NCBI RefSeq assembly: GCF_003478505.1
Contig: NZ_QUFI01000002.1
Span: 137,095-201,094, forward strand
DNA: 64,000 bases
Origin: Clostridium sp. AF27-2AA
Lineage (GTDB): Bacteria > Bacillota > Clostridia > Lachnospirales > Lachnospiraceae
Direction of reading: 5' to 3'
The position numbers and the translations under genes were made by a program. Of the stretch, positions 1 to 9,026 are shown in pieces (position 1 is the stretch's first letter; each line of letters begins with the position of its first letter). A model generated the notes under the pieces. That model ran no database searches and was not told the DNA's origin. It was given only the letters and a program-made list of their open reading frames with translations.

Positions 1-873
1 TGCGATCTGCTTCATCTCCCGGACTAAATCCCGGTTTGCCAGGATTCCGCCCACGCCGGAGCTCAGCTTATCCATCACCTTGATGGAGGTGCCGCGGCCC
101 AGCTCGTTGATGTAGCGGCTCTCAGAAACACCCGGAATGTCCACAGCCAGGCTCATGTCCAGAGCCAGGGCTACATCCGGTTTTAAGCGGGTGGCTGCCG
201 CAATGGCACCGCGGGCTCCCACCTCTTCCTGGGTGGAAAACAGGCCGTAGATATCCGGTACATCGGCGTCATCTTTTAAGAGTTTTAACACCTCTAACAG
301 AATAAATACCAGTGCCCGGTCATCTAATGCCTTTGCGCCTACCCTGTGCTTTCCAAGGAAAATCACCGGATAGCAGATGGAAACGGAATTGCCTTCCTCG
401 ATTCCCATCTCATATACTTCCTCGCGGCTCTCCGCGCCCACCTCAATGTAAAACTCCTGGGCGGATTTCGGCATTTCGGAGCAGCGGTCCGGACGTCCCG
501 GATGCAGGGACTGCACAATGCCGTCCACATGGCCGGTCTCCGTCTTGATGATCACATGCTTGCCGAAAAACTGCTGCGGCGCGATGCCGCCCAGAGTCTC
601 TACCCACAAAAAGCCTTTGCTGTCAATGTGGCGAATGATGAGTCCGATCTCATCCATATGGGCTGCGATCAGCACGCTGCCCTTTTTATTTCCCTTCTTA
701 TACGCGATGAGGTTTCCCATCACGTCATCCGAAAGCTCCACATCACAGCCAGACAGCTCTTTTCTTAACAGATCTGCCACCTCATCCTCGAACCCGGAAG
801 GTCCAACTGCGTCACACAGCGGTCCGATCAGGGCACGGAAATCCGCTTCAATCTGGCTTCTGTCCAGTTTCAT
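1..873 (-). CDS. M42 family metallo-aminopeptidase (partial, C-terminus off window)
   Basis: A reading frame with no stop runs from the window edge to an ATG at 873, preceded by GGAGG nine bases upstream. The 291 visible codons show the co-catalytic dinuclear metal motifs of the M42 glutamyl-aminopeptidase/endoglucanase-like family: HMDEIG near residue 70, LDDR near 183 and TQEEVGARGA near 212. These cytoplasmic enzymes trim N-terminal residues from peptides. The gene starts 77 bases after oppF with no terminator between, so it probably belongs to the opp operon and processes imported peptides. The C-terminal part lies outside the window. Family assignment is firm; substrate preference is not visible. 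Confidence 0.9.
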   Translation of the reverse strand, partial: MKLDRSQIEADFRALIGPLCDAVGPSGFEDEVADLLRKELSGCDVELSDDVMGNLIAYKKGNKKGSVLIAAHMDEIGLIIRHIDSKGFLWVETLGGIAPQQFFGKHVIIKTETGHVDGIVQSLHPGRPDRCSEMPKSAQEFYIEVGAESREEVYEMGIEEGNSVSICYPVIFLGKHRVGAKALDDRALVFILLEVLKLLKDDADVPDIYGLFSTQEEVGARGAIAAATRLKPDVALALDMSLAVDIPGVSESRYINELGRGTSIKVMDKLSSGVGGILANRDLVREMKQIA

Positions 874-950
874 AAATTGCTTCCTCCGTTTTTCTTCCAG
901 TTCCAAACAGCTTTTCCATTCCTGGCCTCATGTTGTACAGACACCGGCAA

Positions 951-1817
951 TCAGCTGTTCTCTTTGTCCAGTTCATCATAGCACGCCTGATACGAAGAAT
1001 CAAATGCTTCAAAATCCATTTTTTCTCCGATTCTCGGGATACTGCTTAACAGCAGCTTTGTGTAGTCGTGCTTTGGATGAGAGAAAATCTCATCCCGGGT
1101 TCCCTCTTCCACCACATGGCCGCGGTACATCACCATCACGCGGTCCGCGATGTGCTTGACTACGCCCAGGTCGTGGGAGATAAAAATATAGGAAATGTTT
1201 AACTTCTGCTGAAGTTCTTTTAAGAGGTTGATGATCTTCGCCTGCACAGATACATCCAGCGCAGATACCGGCTCATCGCAGATGATGATCTCCGGCTTTA
1301 AGATGATGGCCCGGGCAATACCAATTCTCTGGCGCTGTCCGCCGGAAAATTCATGGGGATAACGGTCCGCGAAGTCTTTGTTCAGACCAACCATCTCCAT
1401 GGTATCCAGGATCAGATTCTCGCGCTCTTCCTCATTTTTATAACAATGCTCGATATCCGCCGGTTCCCCGATGATATCCCGCACCGTCATACGCGGATTT
1501 AAGGAGCTGTAGGGATCCTGAAAGATCATCTTGATATTTCTGCGGGCTTTTTTCAGCTCCTCGCCCTTCAATTTCAGGAAATCCTGGCCCTTTAAGATGA
1601 CCTCGCCGGAAGTCGGCTCCGTCACGCGGATCAGGGATTTCACGGTGGTGGATTTGCCGCAGCCGCTCTCGCCTACAATGGCCAGAGTCTCACCGCGGTG
1701 CAGTTCAAAGCTGACACCGTCCACGGATTTGACATACTCCTTTTCCCCGAACAGCCCCTTTCTGCCCACCATATAATATTTCTTTAAGTTCTTTACCTGA
1801 AGGATCGTCTCACTCAT
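951..1817 (-). CDS. oppF: Peptide ABC transporter ATP-binding protein OppF/DppF-like
   Basis: Nucleotide-binding subunit of an oligo-/dipeptide importer, 288 residues, acting on the cytoplasmic face of the membrane. Walker A GESGCGKS is at 49-56, followed by a Q-loop (FQDPYSSLNPR), the signature SGGQRQR and Walker B IICDEPVSALD. The protein ends soon after the H-loop region and lacks the cysteine-containing C-terminal extension (oligo_HPY) that its partner OppD has, making it shorter than typical OppF (usually over 300 residues). Its ATG overlaps the OppD stop in an ATGA tetranucleotide (1814-1817), so the two are translationally coupled. Substrate (opp, dpp or app type) cannot be told from sequence. 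Confidence 0.92.
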   Translation of the reverse strand: MSETILQVKNLKKYYMVGRKGLFGEKEYVKSVDGVSFELHRGETLAIVGESGCGKSTTVKSLIRVTEPTSGEVILKGQDFLKLKGEELKKARRNIKMIFQDPYSSLNPRMTVRDIIGEPADIEHCYKNEEERENLILDTMEMVGLNKDFADRYPHEFSGGQRQRIGIARAIILKPEIIICDEPVSALDVSVQAKIINLLKELQQKLNISYIFISHDLGVVKHIADRVMVMYRGHVVEEGTRDEIFSHPKHDYTKLLLSSIPRIGEKMDFEAFDSSYQACYDELDKENS

Positions 1818-2827
1818 GCCTGCGCTCCTCCCTTGCTTTGACTCTTAGTCTGTTTTTTATTGTCCTCATACAAAAAGCACCGCACCAGATGACCGCTGTT
1901 TTCCACGAGCGCCGGGCGTTCATTTCTGCACCGCTCCGTTGCGTGGGCGCAGCGCGGAGAGAAGATACAGCCCTTCGGCAGTTCATAGAGCATCGGCACA
2001 TTGCCCGGAATGCTGAGCAGGGTGTCTTTTTCTTCATCAAGACGCGGGATGGCTGCCTGCAGTCCCTGGGTATAGGGATGTTTTGGCTCCGTAAAGATCT
2101 TTTCCCCTTCGGCATATTCTACCAGCTGGCCCGCGTACATGACCGCTACCCGGTCTGCCATCTGGGAGATGACGCCCATATCATGGCTGATGAAGATAAC
2201 GGAAGTTCCTGTTTCCTTCTGCAGGCGGCGGATCAGTCCCAGGATCTGGGCCTGCACCGTTACGTCCAGCGCCGTGGTCGGTTCGTCACAGATCAGAAGC
2301 CGCGGCCTGCAGATCAGCGCCATGGCGATCATGATACGCTGGCGCATACCGCCGGAAAGCTGGGCCGGAACCTCAGAAAATACTTTTTCCGGGCGGGCGA
2401 TGCCAACGGAACGGATCATATCCAGGGCACGCTCCTTCGCCTCTGCTTTGCTCACCTTCTCATGAGAGGTAATGGTCTCCACGATCTGACGCCCGCAGGT
2501 CATCAGCGGGTTTAAGCTGGTCATCGGCTCCTGGAAGATCATGGAGATGCCGGTGCCGCGGATCCTGCGCAGATCCTTCTTTTTCATCCCTGCCAGCTCC
2601 TGGCCTTCAAACTGAATGCTGCCTCCGGTTACCTTTCCCGGATGGGCGATCAGTCCCATGATGGCAGATGCCAGCATACTCTTTCCGCAGCCGCTCTCAC
2701 CCACAATGCCAAGGGTTTCTCCAGCCTTCAGGGTAAGACTCAAACGGTCGATGACCGGAAGCTCGCCGCGGTCGGTAAACAGCCGCACATCCAGATCTTT
2801 GATTATAAGAATGTTTTCGTTTTCCAT
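1814..2827 (-). CDS. oppD: Peptide ABC transporter ATP-binding protein OppD/DppD-like
   Basis: Second nucleotide-binding subunit of the peptide importer, 337 residues. Walker A GESGCGKS at 43-50, signature LSGGMRQR, Walker B LLICDEPTTALD, and a C-terminal oligopeptide/dipeptide domain with the cysteine motif GCIFSPRCAHATERC. The frame stays open upstream to 2881, but the ATG at 2827 (MENENIL) follows AGGAAG at good spacing, while the upstream ATG lies inside oppC and has no ribosome site, so 2827 is chosen. It begins 13 bases after the oppC stop and overlaps oppF by 4 bases. It pairs with OppF to energise the OppB/OppC channel. Confidence 0.92.
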   Translation of the reverse strand: MENENILIIKDLDVRLFTDRGELPVIDRLSLTLKAGETLGIVGESGCGKSMLASAIMGLIAHPGKVTGGSIQFEGQELAGMKKKDLRRIRGTGISMIFQEPMTSLNPLMTCGRQIVETITSHEKVSKAEAKERALDMIRSVGIARPEKVFSEVPAQLSGGMRQRIMIAMALICRPRLLICDEPTTALDVTVQAQILGLIRRLQKETGTSVIFISHDMGVISQMADRVAVMYAGQLVEYAEGEKIFTEPKHPYTQGLQAAIPRLDEEKDTLLSIPGNVPMLYELPKGCIFSPRCAHATERCRNERPALVENSGHLVRCFLYEDNKKQTKSQSKGGAQA

Positions 2828-2840
2828 GTCGTCTTCCTTT

Positions 2841-3689
2841 CTATTTGCGGAGTTTCGGGTCCAGCACATCCCGCAGTCCATCGCCCAGCGTGTTGAAGGC
2901 GATCACGGTGAGGATGATGCAGAGTCCCGGAAACAGGCTGTAGTAGGTGTTGGTACGAATGAAGGTCTGGGCACCGGAGATCATGGAACCCCAGCTTGCA
3001 GTCGGGCTCGGCACGCCAAGTCCCAGATAGCTTAAGCTGGCCTCAGTCAGGATCGCGGACGGAATGCCCAGGGTACAGGATACGATCAGCATCGGGATGC
3101 AGTTCGGGAACAGATGCTTTAAAATGATGCGCAGGCTGCTTCCGCCGTCAATGCGGCAGGCCTGAATGTACTCCTGCTCCTTTAACTGCAGCACCGTGCC
3201 GCGGATCAGGCGGGCGGTGTTGGCCCAGGATAAAAATCCCAGGGTCAGATACAGATTCATCAGTCCGGAGCCCAGCGCGTACATCAGCGCCATAGCAAAC
3301 AAAAGAGCCGGGAAGCTGGAAAAGACCTGGATCAGGAAAGAGATCACATCGTCCACTTTCTTTCCGAAGTAGCCGGCACACACACCCATAAAGTAACCGA
3401 TCACGGAAGCAATCAGCTGGGAGATGAGGCCGACACTTAAGGATACGCGGCAGCCATAGAGACAGCGTGTCAGAATGTCACGGCCGAATTCATCGGTACC
3501 AAACAAATGCTCGGAGCTTGGAAACAGCAGCTTATCTGCCAGGACCTGCTTGTTCGGATCATACGGGGTCAGCACCGGGGCCAGAATTGCGGACACAGCC
3601 AGGATCACCAGGATCAGCAGCGACAGCACCGCCAGCTTGTTTTTCCAGAACAGCTTTAAGCTCTCGGAATAATAATTCTTTTTTCTCAT
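2841..3689 (-). CDS. oppC: Peptide ABC transporter permease OppC/DppC-like
   Basis: Inner permease subunit, 282 residues, of the binding-protein-dependent transport family (BPD_transp_1). It has an N-terminal membrane segment (roughly residues 15-37) followed by the OppC N-terminal signature with FGTDEFGRDILTR, then five more hydrophobic segments. The EAA-type coupling loop (EASLSYLGLGVPSPTASWG) contacts the ATPase subunits. It sits 3 bases after oppB and 13 bases before oppD in the order A-B-C-D-F, the usual opp arrangement. Family assignment is very safe; whether di- or oligopeptides are imported is open. Confidence 0.93.
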   Translation of the reverse strand: MRKKNYYSESLKLFWKNKLAVLSLLILVILAVSAILAPVLTPYDPNKQVLADKLLFPSSEHLFGTDEFGRDILTRCLYGCRVSLSVGLISQLIASVIGYFMGVCAGYFGKKVDDVISFLIQVFSSFPALLFAMALMYALGSGLMNLYLTLGFLSWANTARLIRGTVLQLKEQEYIQACRIDGGSSLRIILKHLFPNCIPMLIVSCTLGIPSAILTEASLSYLGLGVPSPTASWGSMISGAQTFIRTNTYYSLFPGLCIILTVIAFNTLGDGLRDVLDPKLRK

Positions 3690-3692
3690 CAG

Positions 3693-4622
3693 CTATTCTC
3701 CTTTCGTCAGGCGGATGTTCGGGTTGATGACCGCATACAGAATGTCCACGATAAAGTAGATCAGGACACAGATGGCCGCCACATAGATGACACCGCCCTG
3801 CACCAGCGGAATGTCTCTGCGGTGGATGGCATCAATCAGAAGCTTTCCGATTCCCGGGATGTTGAACACGTTCTCGGTGATCATGGATCCAGTCAGAAGC
3901 GCGCCAATATCCGTACCGATCACGGTGATGATCGGCACCAGGGCGTTCTGGAAAATATGAATCAGGATAATGCGCCAGGAATACAGTCCCTTGGCATAAG
4001 CCGTCTTGACAAAGTCCTGGCCGGTCACCTCCAGCATACTGGCACGGGTGATGCGGGCAATGGATGCCGCGTAGCGCACACCCAGAGCCGCGGAGGGCAG
4101 CACGTAGCCGATGGGGCTCTTTACGCCGGATACCGGGAAAATATCAAAACGCAGTCCTACATAAATCTGGAGGATAATCGCTACCCAGAAAGACGGGGCG
4201 GAAATTCCCAGGGCGGAAAGGCTCATAAGAATGCGGTCCAGCGGACGGTCATGGTAAACAGCCGCCAGAATGCCGGTGGTCAGGCCCACGATCAGCGCTA
4301 CAATATAGGCTGCGGTAGCCATGATGACCGTGTAATGGAATGCCTGCAGGATCAGGGTAATGACCGGTTTCTTCTGGAAATAACTGGTTCCCATGTCTCC
4401 GTGCAGAAGATCTTTCAGCCAGTTAAAGTACTGGACCGGAAGCGGGGTGTCAAGTCCCATCTGGGCCTTTACCTGGGCGATCTTGTCCGCATCCGCGAAC
4501 TCACCCAGCATTGCCGCTACCGGGTCTCCCGGGATCACGTTCAGGATAAAGAATGTGATCAGGGAGATGGAAAAAATGATGCCGACAGCCAGGGCCGCCC
4601 GCTTTATGATATATCGGATCAA
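3693..4622 (-). CDS. oppB: Peptide ABC transporter permease OppB/DppB-like
   Basis: Membrane permease subunit, 309 residues, with the OppB N-terminal segment (MIRYIIKRAALAVGIIFSIS), the motif NVIPGDPVAAMLGE and six predicted membrane segments. The C-terminal loop ENVFNIPGIGKLL is the coupling helix typical of DppB/OppB. It forms the translocation channel with OppC. A hairpin followed by a U-run lies between oppA and this gene, so the membrane subunits are probably made at lower level than the binding protein. Ribosome site GGAGG precedes the ATG. Confidence 0.93.
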   Translation of the reverse strand: MIRYIIKRAALAVGIIFSISLITFFILNVIPGDPVAAMLGEFADADKIAQVKAQMGLDTPLPVQYFNWLKDLLHGDMGTSYFQKKPVITLILQAFHYTVIMATAAYIVALIVGLTTGILAAVYHDRPLDRILMSLSALGISAPSFWVAIILQIYVGLRFDIFPVSGVKSPIGYVLPSAALGVRYAASIARITRASMLEVTGQDFVKTAYAKGLYSWRIILIHIFQNALVPIITVIGTDIGALLTGSMITENVFNIPGIGKLLIDAIHRRDIPLVQGGVIYVAAICVLIYFIVDILYAVINPNIRLTKGE

Positions 4623-4661
4623 GCGATCTCCTCCTTTTTGTTTCGTAAAATAGATAAACAG

Positions 4662-4690
4662 AAAAAAGGGAGTCCGTTTTGCCGGACCCC
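4662..4690 (-). terminator. Intercistronic attenuator/terminator between oppA and oppB
   Basis: Read on the minus strand, GGGGTCCG pairs with CGGACTCCC (one bulged T) around a short CAAAA-type loop and is followed by six T residues. This is an intrinsic terminator shape placed directly after the binding-protein gene. In ABC importers such partial terminators commonly let the binding protein be made in excess over the permease. The strength here is inferred, not measured. Confidence 0.7.
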
Positions 4691-4750
4691 CACGCGCCGG
4701 AGCGCTTTTGTTTTCACCGGGCCGTGTGCCCCTGTGAATGCAGATTCTGT

Positions 4751-6400
4751 TTACTGGTTCTGTGCTGCGGTATCAACATCCACATTCCAGAAATGATAGA
4801 TCAGGTTGCCAACCTTGTAGTTCTTCACATACGGTTTTGCAATGAACTGGGACTGCGGATAGTACAGCGGGATGCATGCGTAATCCTCGCGGGACAGGAT
4901 CTTATCTGCCTCTTTGTACATATCTGCGCGTGCAGTCTCATCGGTAGACTTTCTTGCCTCGTCTAAGAGCTTGTCAAAGTCATCGTTCTTGTAGAATACG
5001 CCCTGTGCGTCAGATCTGTTGGAGTAGAAGTAGTTGTACATCTGGAAATCTCCATCCGGGTACAGCGCGTTCCAGGTGGTTCCGGTCATCGGGATCTTGC
5101 CTGCGGTTCTGTCGGAGTTGTAGGTTGCGTTATCAACTACGGTCAGATCCAGGTTAATGCCAACCTCAGCCAGGTAACCCTGAATGGCGGAAAATACAGC
5201 CTGGTCAGCCTGACGGACCTCAGAACTGATGGTGATGCCATCTGCATAGCCAGCCTCAGCCAGGAGTGCCTTTGCCTGCTCCGGATCATACTCGTATACG
5301 GAAAGGGAATCGTCATGTCCCGGGATGCCGTTGTTTAAGTAGGAGGTAGCCGGAATGCCAGCGCCGTTTAATACTGCGCTTACCAGCTCCTCACGGTTGA
5401 TAGCCAGGGAGATGGCCTTTCTTACGTTCACATTGCTTAAGTACTGGTCGTTTAAGTTCAGGGAAATGAATGCGGTTCCCAGCGGATGATAAGCAGTGAT
5501 CTCATCTGCGTAGTTTGCCTCATACTGGCTTAACAGGCTTGCGTTTAAGTCTGCCAGGTCAATGTCGCCGTTCTCGTAGGCGATCAGCTTGGTCTGGTCA
5601 TCGTCGTAGAAGATGATATCCAGCTCGTCTAAGTTTACCTCGCCGCCGTGGTAATCCTCGTTCTTCACAAGAACAACCTGGGTGGTGTCATCGTTCTCCG
5701 CAATCTTGTACGGGCCGGTACCGATCAGATTGGTGCCAAGACCCCAGTTCTCGCCTGCCTCGGTACATGCGTCCTCTGGGAAGATATCTGCGTAGGAAGT
5801 ACCAATGTTCTTTACAAACGGTGCAAATGGATACTCCAGGGTGATGTTGAAGTGGTAATCATCCACAACCTCAAAACCAGCCAGCTCAGTGGCACTTCCT
5901 GCCAGCATATCCTGTGCGCCCTTGATCATGTTGAAGTAAGCAGTGCTCTTTGCTGCAGTAGCCGGAGTAAACATACGCTCAAAGGTGAACTTAACATCCT
6001 TACTGGTCAGCTCGGTGCCGTTGGTGAAGTGTACACCCTGCTTTAACTCAAAGCTGTAGGTCAGCCCGTCGTCAGAAACGGTTGGGAAATCGGTGATCAG
6101 CACCGGCTCCTCATTGTTATCATCGTCAAAACGAAGCAGGCTCTCCGTTACCTCATCTGCGATGGATGCCGCTCTGGAACTGGTAGAGGTCTGCATATCC
6201 AGGCCCTCGCCTGCGTTTGCCTGTCCAAAACGCAGCACCTTCTTTGCGCCGTTCTCGCCTGCGGTCTCAGCGCCGCTCTCTGCTGCAGCGCTGTTCTGGT
6301 CTGCCGCTGCGGTAGTCTCAGAAGTCTTGCCGCCACAGCCGCTTAATGCCAGGGCTGCAACACTGGCAGATACCAGAGCCGTTAAAAATTTCTTTTTCAT
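4751..6400 (-). CDS. oppA: Peptide ABC transporter substrate-binding lipoprotein (SBP_bac_5 family)
   Basis: A 549-residue extracytoplasmic binding protein of the oligopeptide/dipeptide family. The N-terminus is a lipoprotein signal peptide (MKKKFLTALVSASVAALALSGC), predicted to be cleaved before Cys22 and lipid-anchored to the outer face of the membrane. An Ala/Glu/Thr-rich linker follows, then the SBP_bac_5 fold with VLRFGQAN, LTYSFELKQGVHFTNG, GTGPYKI and NVRKAISLAINRE motifs. It is the first gene of the opp operon. AGAGGAG lies 9 bases before the ATG. No classical promoter is visible in the 65 bases between the upstream tRNA-Ser terminator and the ribosome site. Confidence 0.94.
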   Translation of the reverse strand: MKKKFLTALVSASVAALALSGCGGKTSETTAAADQNSAAAESGAETAGENGAKKVLRFGQANAGEGLDMQTSTSSRAASIADEVTESLLRFDDDNNEEPVLITDFPTVSDDGLTYSFELKQGVHFTNGTELTSKDVKFTFERMFTPATAAKSTAYFNMIKGAQDMLAGSATELAGFEVVDDYHFNITLEYPFAPFVKNIGTSYADIFPEDACTEAGENWGLGTNLIGTGPYKIAENDDTTQVVLVKNEDYHGGEVNLDELDIIFYDDDQTKLIAYENGDIDLADLNASLLSQYEANYADEITAYHPLGTAFISLNLNDQYLSNVNVRKAISLAINREELVSAVLNGAGIPATSYLNNGIPGHDDSLSVYEYDPEQAKALLAEAGYADGITISSEVRQADQAVFSAIQGYLAEVGINLDLTVVDNATYNSDRTAGKIPMTGTTWNALYPDGDFQMYNYFYSNRSDAQGVFYKNDDFDKLLDEARKSTDETARADMYKEADKILSREDYACIPLYYPQSQFIAKPYVKNYKVGNLIYHFWNVDVDTAAQNQ

Positions 6401-6439
6401 AACTTTTCTCCTCTCATGTGGAACTTTTATGAAGGCGCG

Positions 6440-6462
6440 TTCAGAGGAAAATCCCCTCTGAA
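6440..6462 (-). other. Stem-loop in the oppA 5' leader
   Basis: TTCAGAGG and CCTCTGAA form a perfect 8-bp stem around a 7-base loop, about 40 bases before the oppA start. There is no T-run on the minus side, so it is not a terminator. It could stabilise the oppA mRNA end or be a processing site after read-through from tRNA-Ser. Confidence 0.5.
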
Positions 6463-6464
6463 CA

Positions 6465-6502
6465 CAAAAACCGGAACCCCCGGAGATCCGGGGAATTCCG
6501 GT
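6465..6502 (-). terminator. Intrinsic terminator downstream of tRNA-Ser
   Basis: On the minus strand, CCGGAATTCCCCGG and CCGGGGGTTCCGG form a long near-perfect GC-rich stem with a short loop, followed by TTTTTG. It begins 8 bases after the 3' end of tRNA-Ser and ends about 65 bases before oppA, so it separates the tRNA from the opp operon. Confidence 0.85.
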
Positions 6503-6509
6503 TGCTTTA

Positions 6510-6597
6510 CGGAGATAGAGAGATTTGAACTCTCGCGCCGGTTGCCCGACCTACCGCATTTCGAGTGCGGACCCTTCAGCCACTTGGGTATATCTCC
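6510..6597 (-). tRNA. tRNA-Ser (CGA)
   Basis: An 88-base class II tRNA. Acceptor arms GGAGATA/TATCTCC pair fully, the D-loop has AAGTGG, the anticodon loop CTCGAAA lies on a CCGCA/TGCGG stem giving anticodon CGA (serine, UCG codons), a long variable arm follows (TAGGTCGGGCAACCGGC), and the T-loop is GTTCAAATC. The discriminator base is G and CCA is not encoded. A promoter lies upstream and an intrinsic terminator directly downstream. Confidence 0.96.
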
Positions 6598-6640
6598 ATC
6601 CGTTACCGGCACTGTAACGCTTTGCCGCAATAACTTAATC

Positions 6641-6669
6641 AGTATACACGAAAAATGGCTGATTGTAAA
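6641..6669 (-). promoter_or_regulatory. Sigma-A type promoter for tRNA-Ser
   Basis: On the minus strand TTTACA (6669-6664), a 17-base spacer and TATACT (6646-6641) form a good housekeeping promoter about 35 bases before the predicted tRNA 5' leader. An inverted repeat CGTTAC/GTAACG lies between it and the tRNA. Confidence 0.75.
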
Positions 6670-6732
6670 TATCTCTATCCCTATTTCTTTGCTATTTTAT
6701 GCCGTTTATACGCATTTTTCTTCTGAAAATAC

Positions 6733-7935
6733 CTACTTTCCAAAGTATGCGTCCACACCGTCTGCCAGGCCGGTTCCCAGCTTATCCAGGGTTGCCGCTG
6801 AATGATCGGAACCGCCGTCTCCCAGTTCGATATCAATGGAGGGAACTGTGGAGTAGGAGGTCTGGGTCAGGTCCATCTCCATGCTGCCGCCGGAGAAGAT
6901 CTTCACGCCTGCATTTTTCAGACCTGCCACCAGGCTCTCGCCCAGGGCATTGTGCTGCTGCCAGTGGGATGCCACCGGCTCCATGGCACGATAGGAAGCC
7001 ACATTCGGAACACTCATGTAGAATGCCCCTTTGTTGCTCTTCGTAGAATCCCAGTGCAGCGCAATATGACAGTCCGCCATATTGTTAGCAAGCACAGTAC
7101 GGGCCACATTGTCCAGCTGGACATCATCGTTCTCACGGATCATCAGTACATCATACCCCCGGGCCAGAAGCTTGTCTTTTAATACTTTGGCCATAGCCAG
7201 GGTTACCTTTGCTTCCGAAGTTCCGTCCGCAAAAGTCATGCCGCCGGATACCGCTACTGCCGTGGTTGCTCCGGCGCTGGTGGTTCCGCTGGTCACCTTC
7301 GGAGTTCCATCCGGGTGGCACTGGGTCTTCACACTGCTGCCGCCCTTGGTTCCATGACCAGCATTGACACAGACTACTTTATTCTTACGGGATGCCGCCT
7401 CAGAGCGGTAGAGCACAGCCTTGCCACTGTTGATTTTCGACAGAGAAGCATATTTCCAGTCCATATTCAGGCCGACCTCTCCCGCATTCCGAGAGGCTGC
7501 CGCAGATGCGCCCGCCTGACCATCCTGACCGGACGCTGCCGCGGTTTCTGCCGGCTTTTCCGTAGTCAGATAGGCTGAAGCCGCATAGCAGGTCTTTCCC
7601 TCATACTCCACCTGGCTCCAGGTTCCGTTATCTCCGGCGCGCTTTAACGCCGTTCCATTTGCGGGAGCGGCCAGCACCGCCGCCCCCGGTGCCGGAGAGA
7701 CCCTTAAGTTTAGGGTCGTCGCTTTCACATACACGGTCTCATCCCGTGCTTCCATGGCAGGAGCAGATTCGGTGGTCAGTTCCGCCTTATTTTCACTGAT
7801 TCCTGCTTTCTGCTCCTCTGCCGCGGATTCCACGATTGCTCCTGGCGCTTCAATCTTTTCGTACTTCGACTGGCACCCTGCCGTCATAAGCATGGTGGCT
7901 GCCGCCACCCCAAGTAATACACTTTTCTTTCTCAT
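6733..7935 (-). CDS. N-acetylmuramoyl-L-alanine amidase lipoprotein with SH3b domain
   Basis: A predicted 400-residue exported peptidoglycan hydrolase that cuts between N-acetylmuramic acid and L-alanine. Signal peptide with lipobox LMTAGC (Cys21), then an acidic linker, an SH3-type wall-binding domain around residues 63-120 ([13 protein letters not shown]...) and an Amidase_3 zinc domain at about 180-400 with NAGHG, a metal-binding His in ALHWDS and the catalytic-type Glu in DIELGDGG. The frame is open further upstream, but ATG 7935 follows GGGGGAGG and overlaps the mnmA stop as ATGA; this fits the signal peptide exactly. It is the last gene of the nifS-nifU-mnmA operon. Confidence 0.88.
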   Translation of the reverse strand: MRKKSVLLGVAAATMLMTAGCQSKYEKIEAPGAIVESAAEEQKAGISENKAELTTESAPAMEARDETVYVKATTLNLRVSPAPGAAVLAAPANGTALKRAGDNGTWSQVEYEGKTCYAASAYLTTEKPAETAAASGQDGQAGASAAASRNAGEVGLNMDWKYASLSKINSGKAVLYRSEAASRKNKVVCVNAGHGTKGGSSVKTQCHPDGTPKVTSGTTSAGATTAVAVSGGMTFADGTSEAKVTLAMAKVLKDKLLARGYDVLMIRENDDVQLDNVARTVLANNMADCHIALHWDSTKSNKGAFYMSVPNVASYRAMEPVASHWQQHNALGESLVAGLKNAGVKIFSGGSMEMDLTQTSYSTVPSIDIELGDGGSDHSAATLDKLGTGLADGVDAYFGK

Positions 7936-9026
7936 CGGATGATGGTTCCTCCCCCGACCACATAATCTCCATCGTAAAATACGACTGCCTGTCCCGGCGT
8001 TACCGCACGGACCGGTTCTGAAAAATGACACTGCACCAGATCTTCCCCAATCTCCTCAATGACACAGGGAGCGCCCTTGTGGCTATAGCGGATCTTGGCG
8101 CTTACCTCCATGGGTTTTCCGTGCAGGCCGTCAATGGCCATCCAGTTTAACTTGTTGCAGACCAGGGTATCGGTAAATACATCTCCCGCCTCACCGATGA
8201 CCACCTCATTGGTTTCCGGGCGGATCTCCGTCACGAATACCGGATGTCCCATGGCAAGGTTTAAGCCCTTTCTCTGGCCGATGGTATAATGAGTGATGCC
8301 CTCATGACGGCCAATGACCGTTCCGTCTGCCGTCACAAAATTCCCCGGCCCCGGCACGTTTTCTGCCTCACGCTCAATAAAGCCCGCGTAATCATTGTCC
8401 GGAATGAAGCAGATTTCCTGACTGTCTGCCTTGTGGGCCACCTGCAGGCCGATATCCTCCGCGATCTGACGGATCTGGTCCTTGGTATACTCCCCCACCG
8501 GCATAAGCGTATGGGAAAGCTGCTCCTGGGTCAGATTGTACAGCGCGTAGGTCTGATCCTTTGCCGCAGTAGCAGATTTCTTTAAGGAATATCTGCCGTT
8601 TGGCAGCTGCTCTACCCGCGCATAATGACCGGTAGCAATATAATCTGCCCCAATGTCGAGGCTTCGCTTTAACAGGGATTCCCACTTTACATAGCGGTTG
8701 CAGGCAATACAGGGATTCGGAGTCCGCCCGCATAAATACTCGCCCACGAAATAGTCCATGACATTGTCCCTGAACTCCTTTTTAAAGTTCATGACATAAT
8801 AGGGGATTTCCAGCTGCCATGCAACACGTCTTGCGTCATCAACGGCAGAAAGACCACAACAGCCTCCGTTTTCCTGCTGCGCGGTCTCCTCTTCATCCTG
8901 CCAGATCTGCATGGTGACGCCAATGACGTCATACCCCTGTTTCTTTAAAAGCCAGGCGGCAACCGATGAATCGACGCCGCCTGACATTCCAACTACTACC
9001 TTCTTTTTATTTTCTGCCTGAATCAA
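7932..9026 (-). CDS. mnmA: tRNA-specific 2-thiouridylase MnmA
   Basis: Transfers sulfur to U34 of tRNA-Lys, -Glu and -Gln. 364 residues with the PP-loop GMSGGVDSS at 13-21, the catalytic cysteine in [12 protein letters not shown], the second cysteine in EICFIPDND, and the C-terminal beta-barrel. The start codon is TTG at 9026, overlapping the nifU stop as TTGA; no ATG lies before the PP-loop. The purine-rich codons for the acidic tail of NifU (GAGGAAGAGG) seem to serve as its Shine-Dalgarno sequence. Its place directly after nifS and nifU fits NifS being the sulfur donor. Confidence 0.95.
   Translation of the reverse strand: MIQAENKKKVVVGMSGGVDSSVAAWLLKKQGYDVIGVTMQIWQDEEETAQQENGGCCGLSAVDDARRVAWQLEIPYYVMNFKKEFRDNVMDYFVGEYLCGRTPNPCIACNRYVKWESLLKRSLDIGADYIATGHYARVEQLPNGRYSLKKSATAAKDQTYALYNLTQEQLSHTLMPVGEYTKDQIRQIAEDIGLQVAHKADSQEICFIPDNDYAGFIEREAENVPGPGNFVTADGTVIGRHEGITHYTIGQRKGLNLAMGHPVFVTEIRPETNEVVIGEAGDVFTDTLVCNKLNWMAIDGLHGKPMEVSAKIRYSHKGAPCVIEEIGEDLVQCHFSEPVRAVTPGQAVVFYDGDYVVGGGTIIR

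Noticed and set aside
3822..4796. Plus-strand frame of 324 codons opposite oppB
   Set aside because: Shadow of oppB on the other strand; composition typical of antisense frames.
6416..6805. Plus-strand frame with IERFELSRRLPDLPHFEC
   Set aside because: Antisense translation of tRNA-Ser; no ribosome site, and it crosses a terminator.
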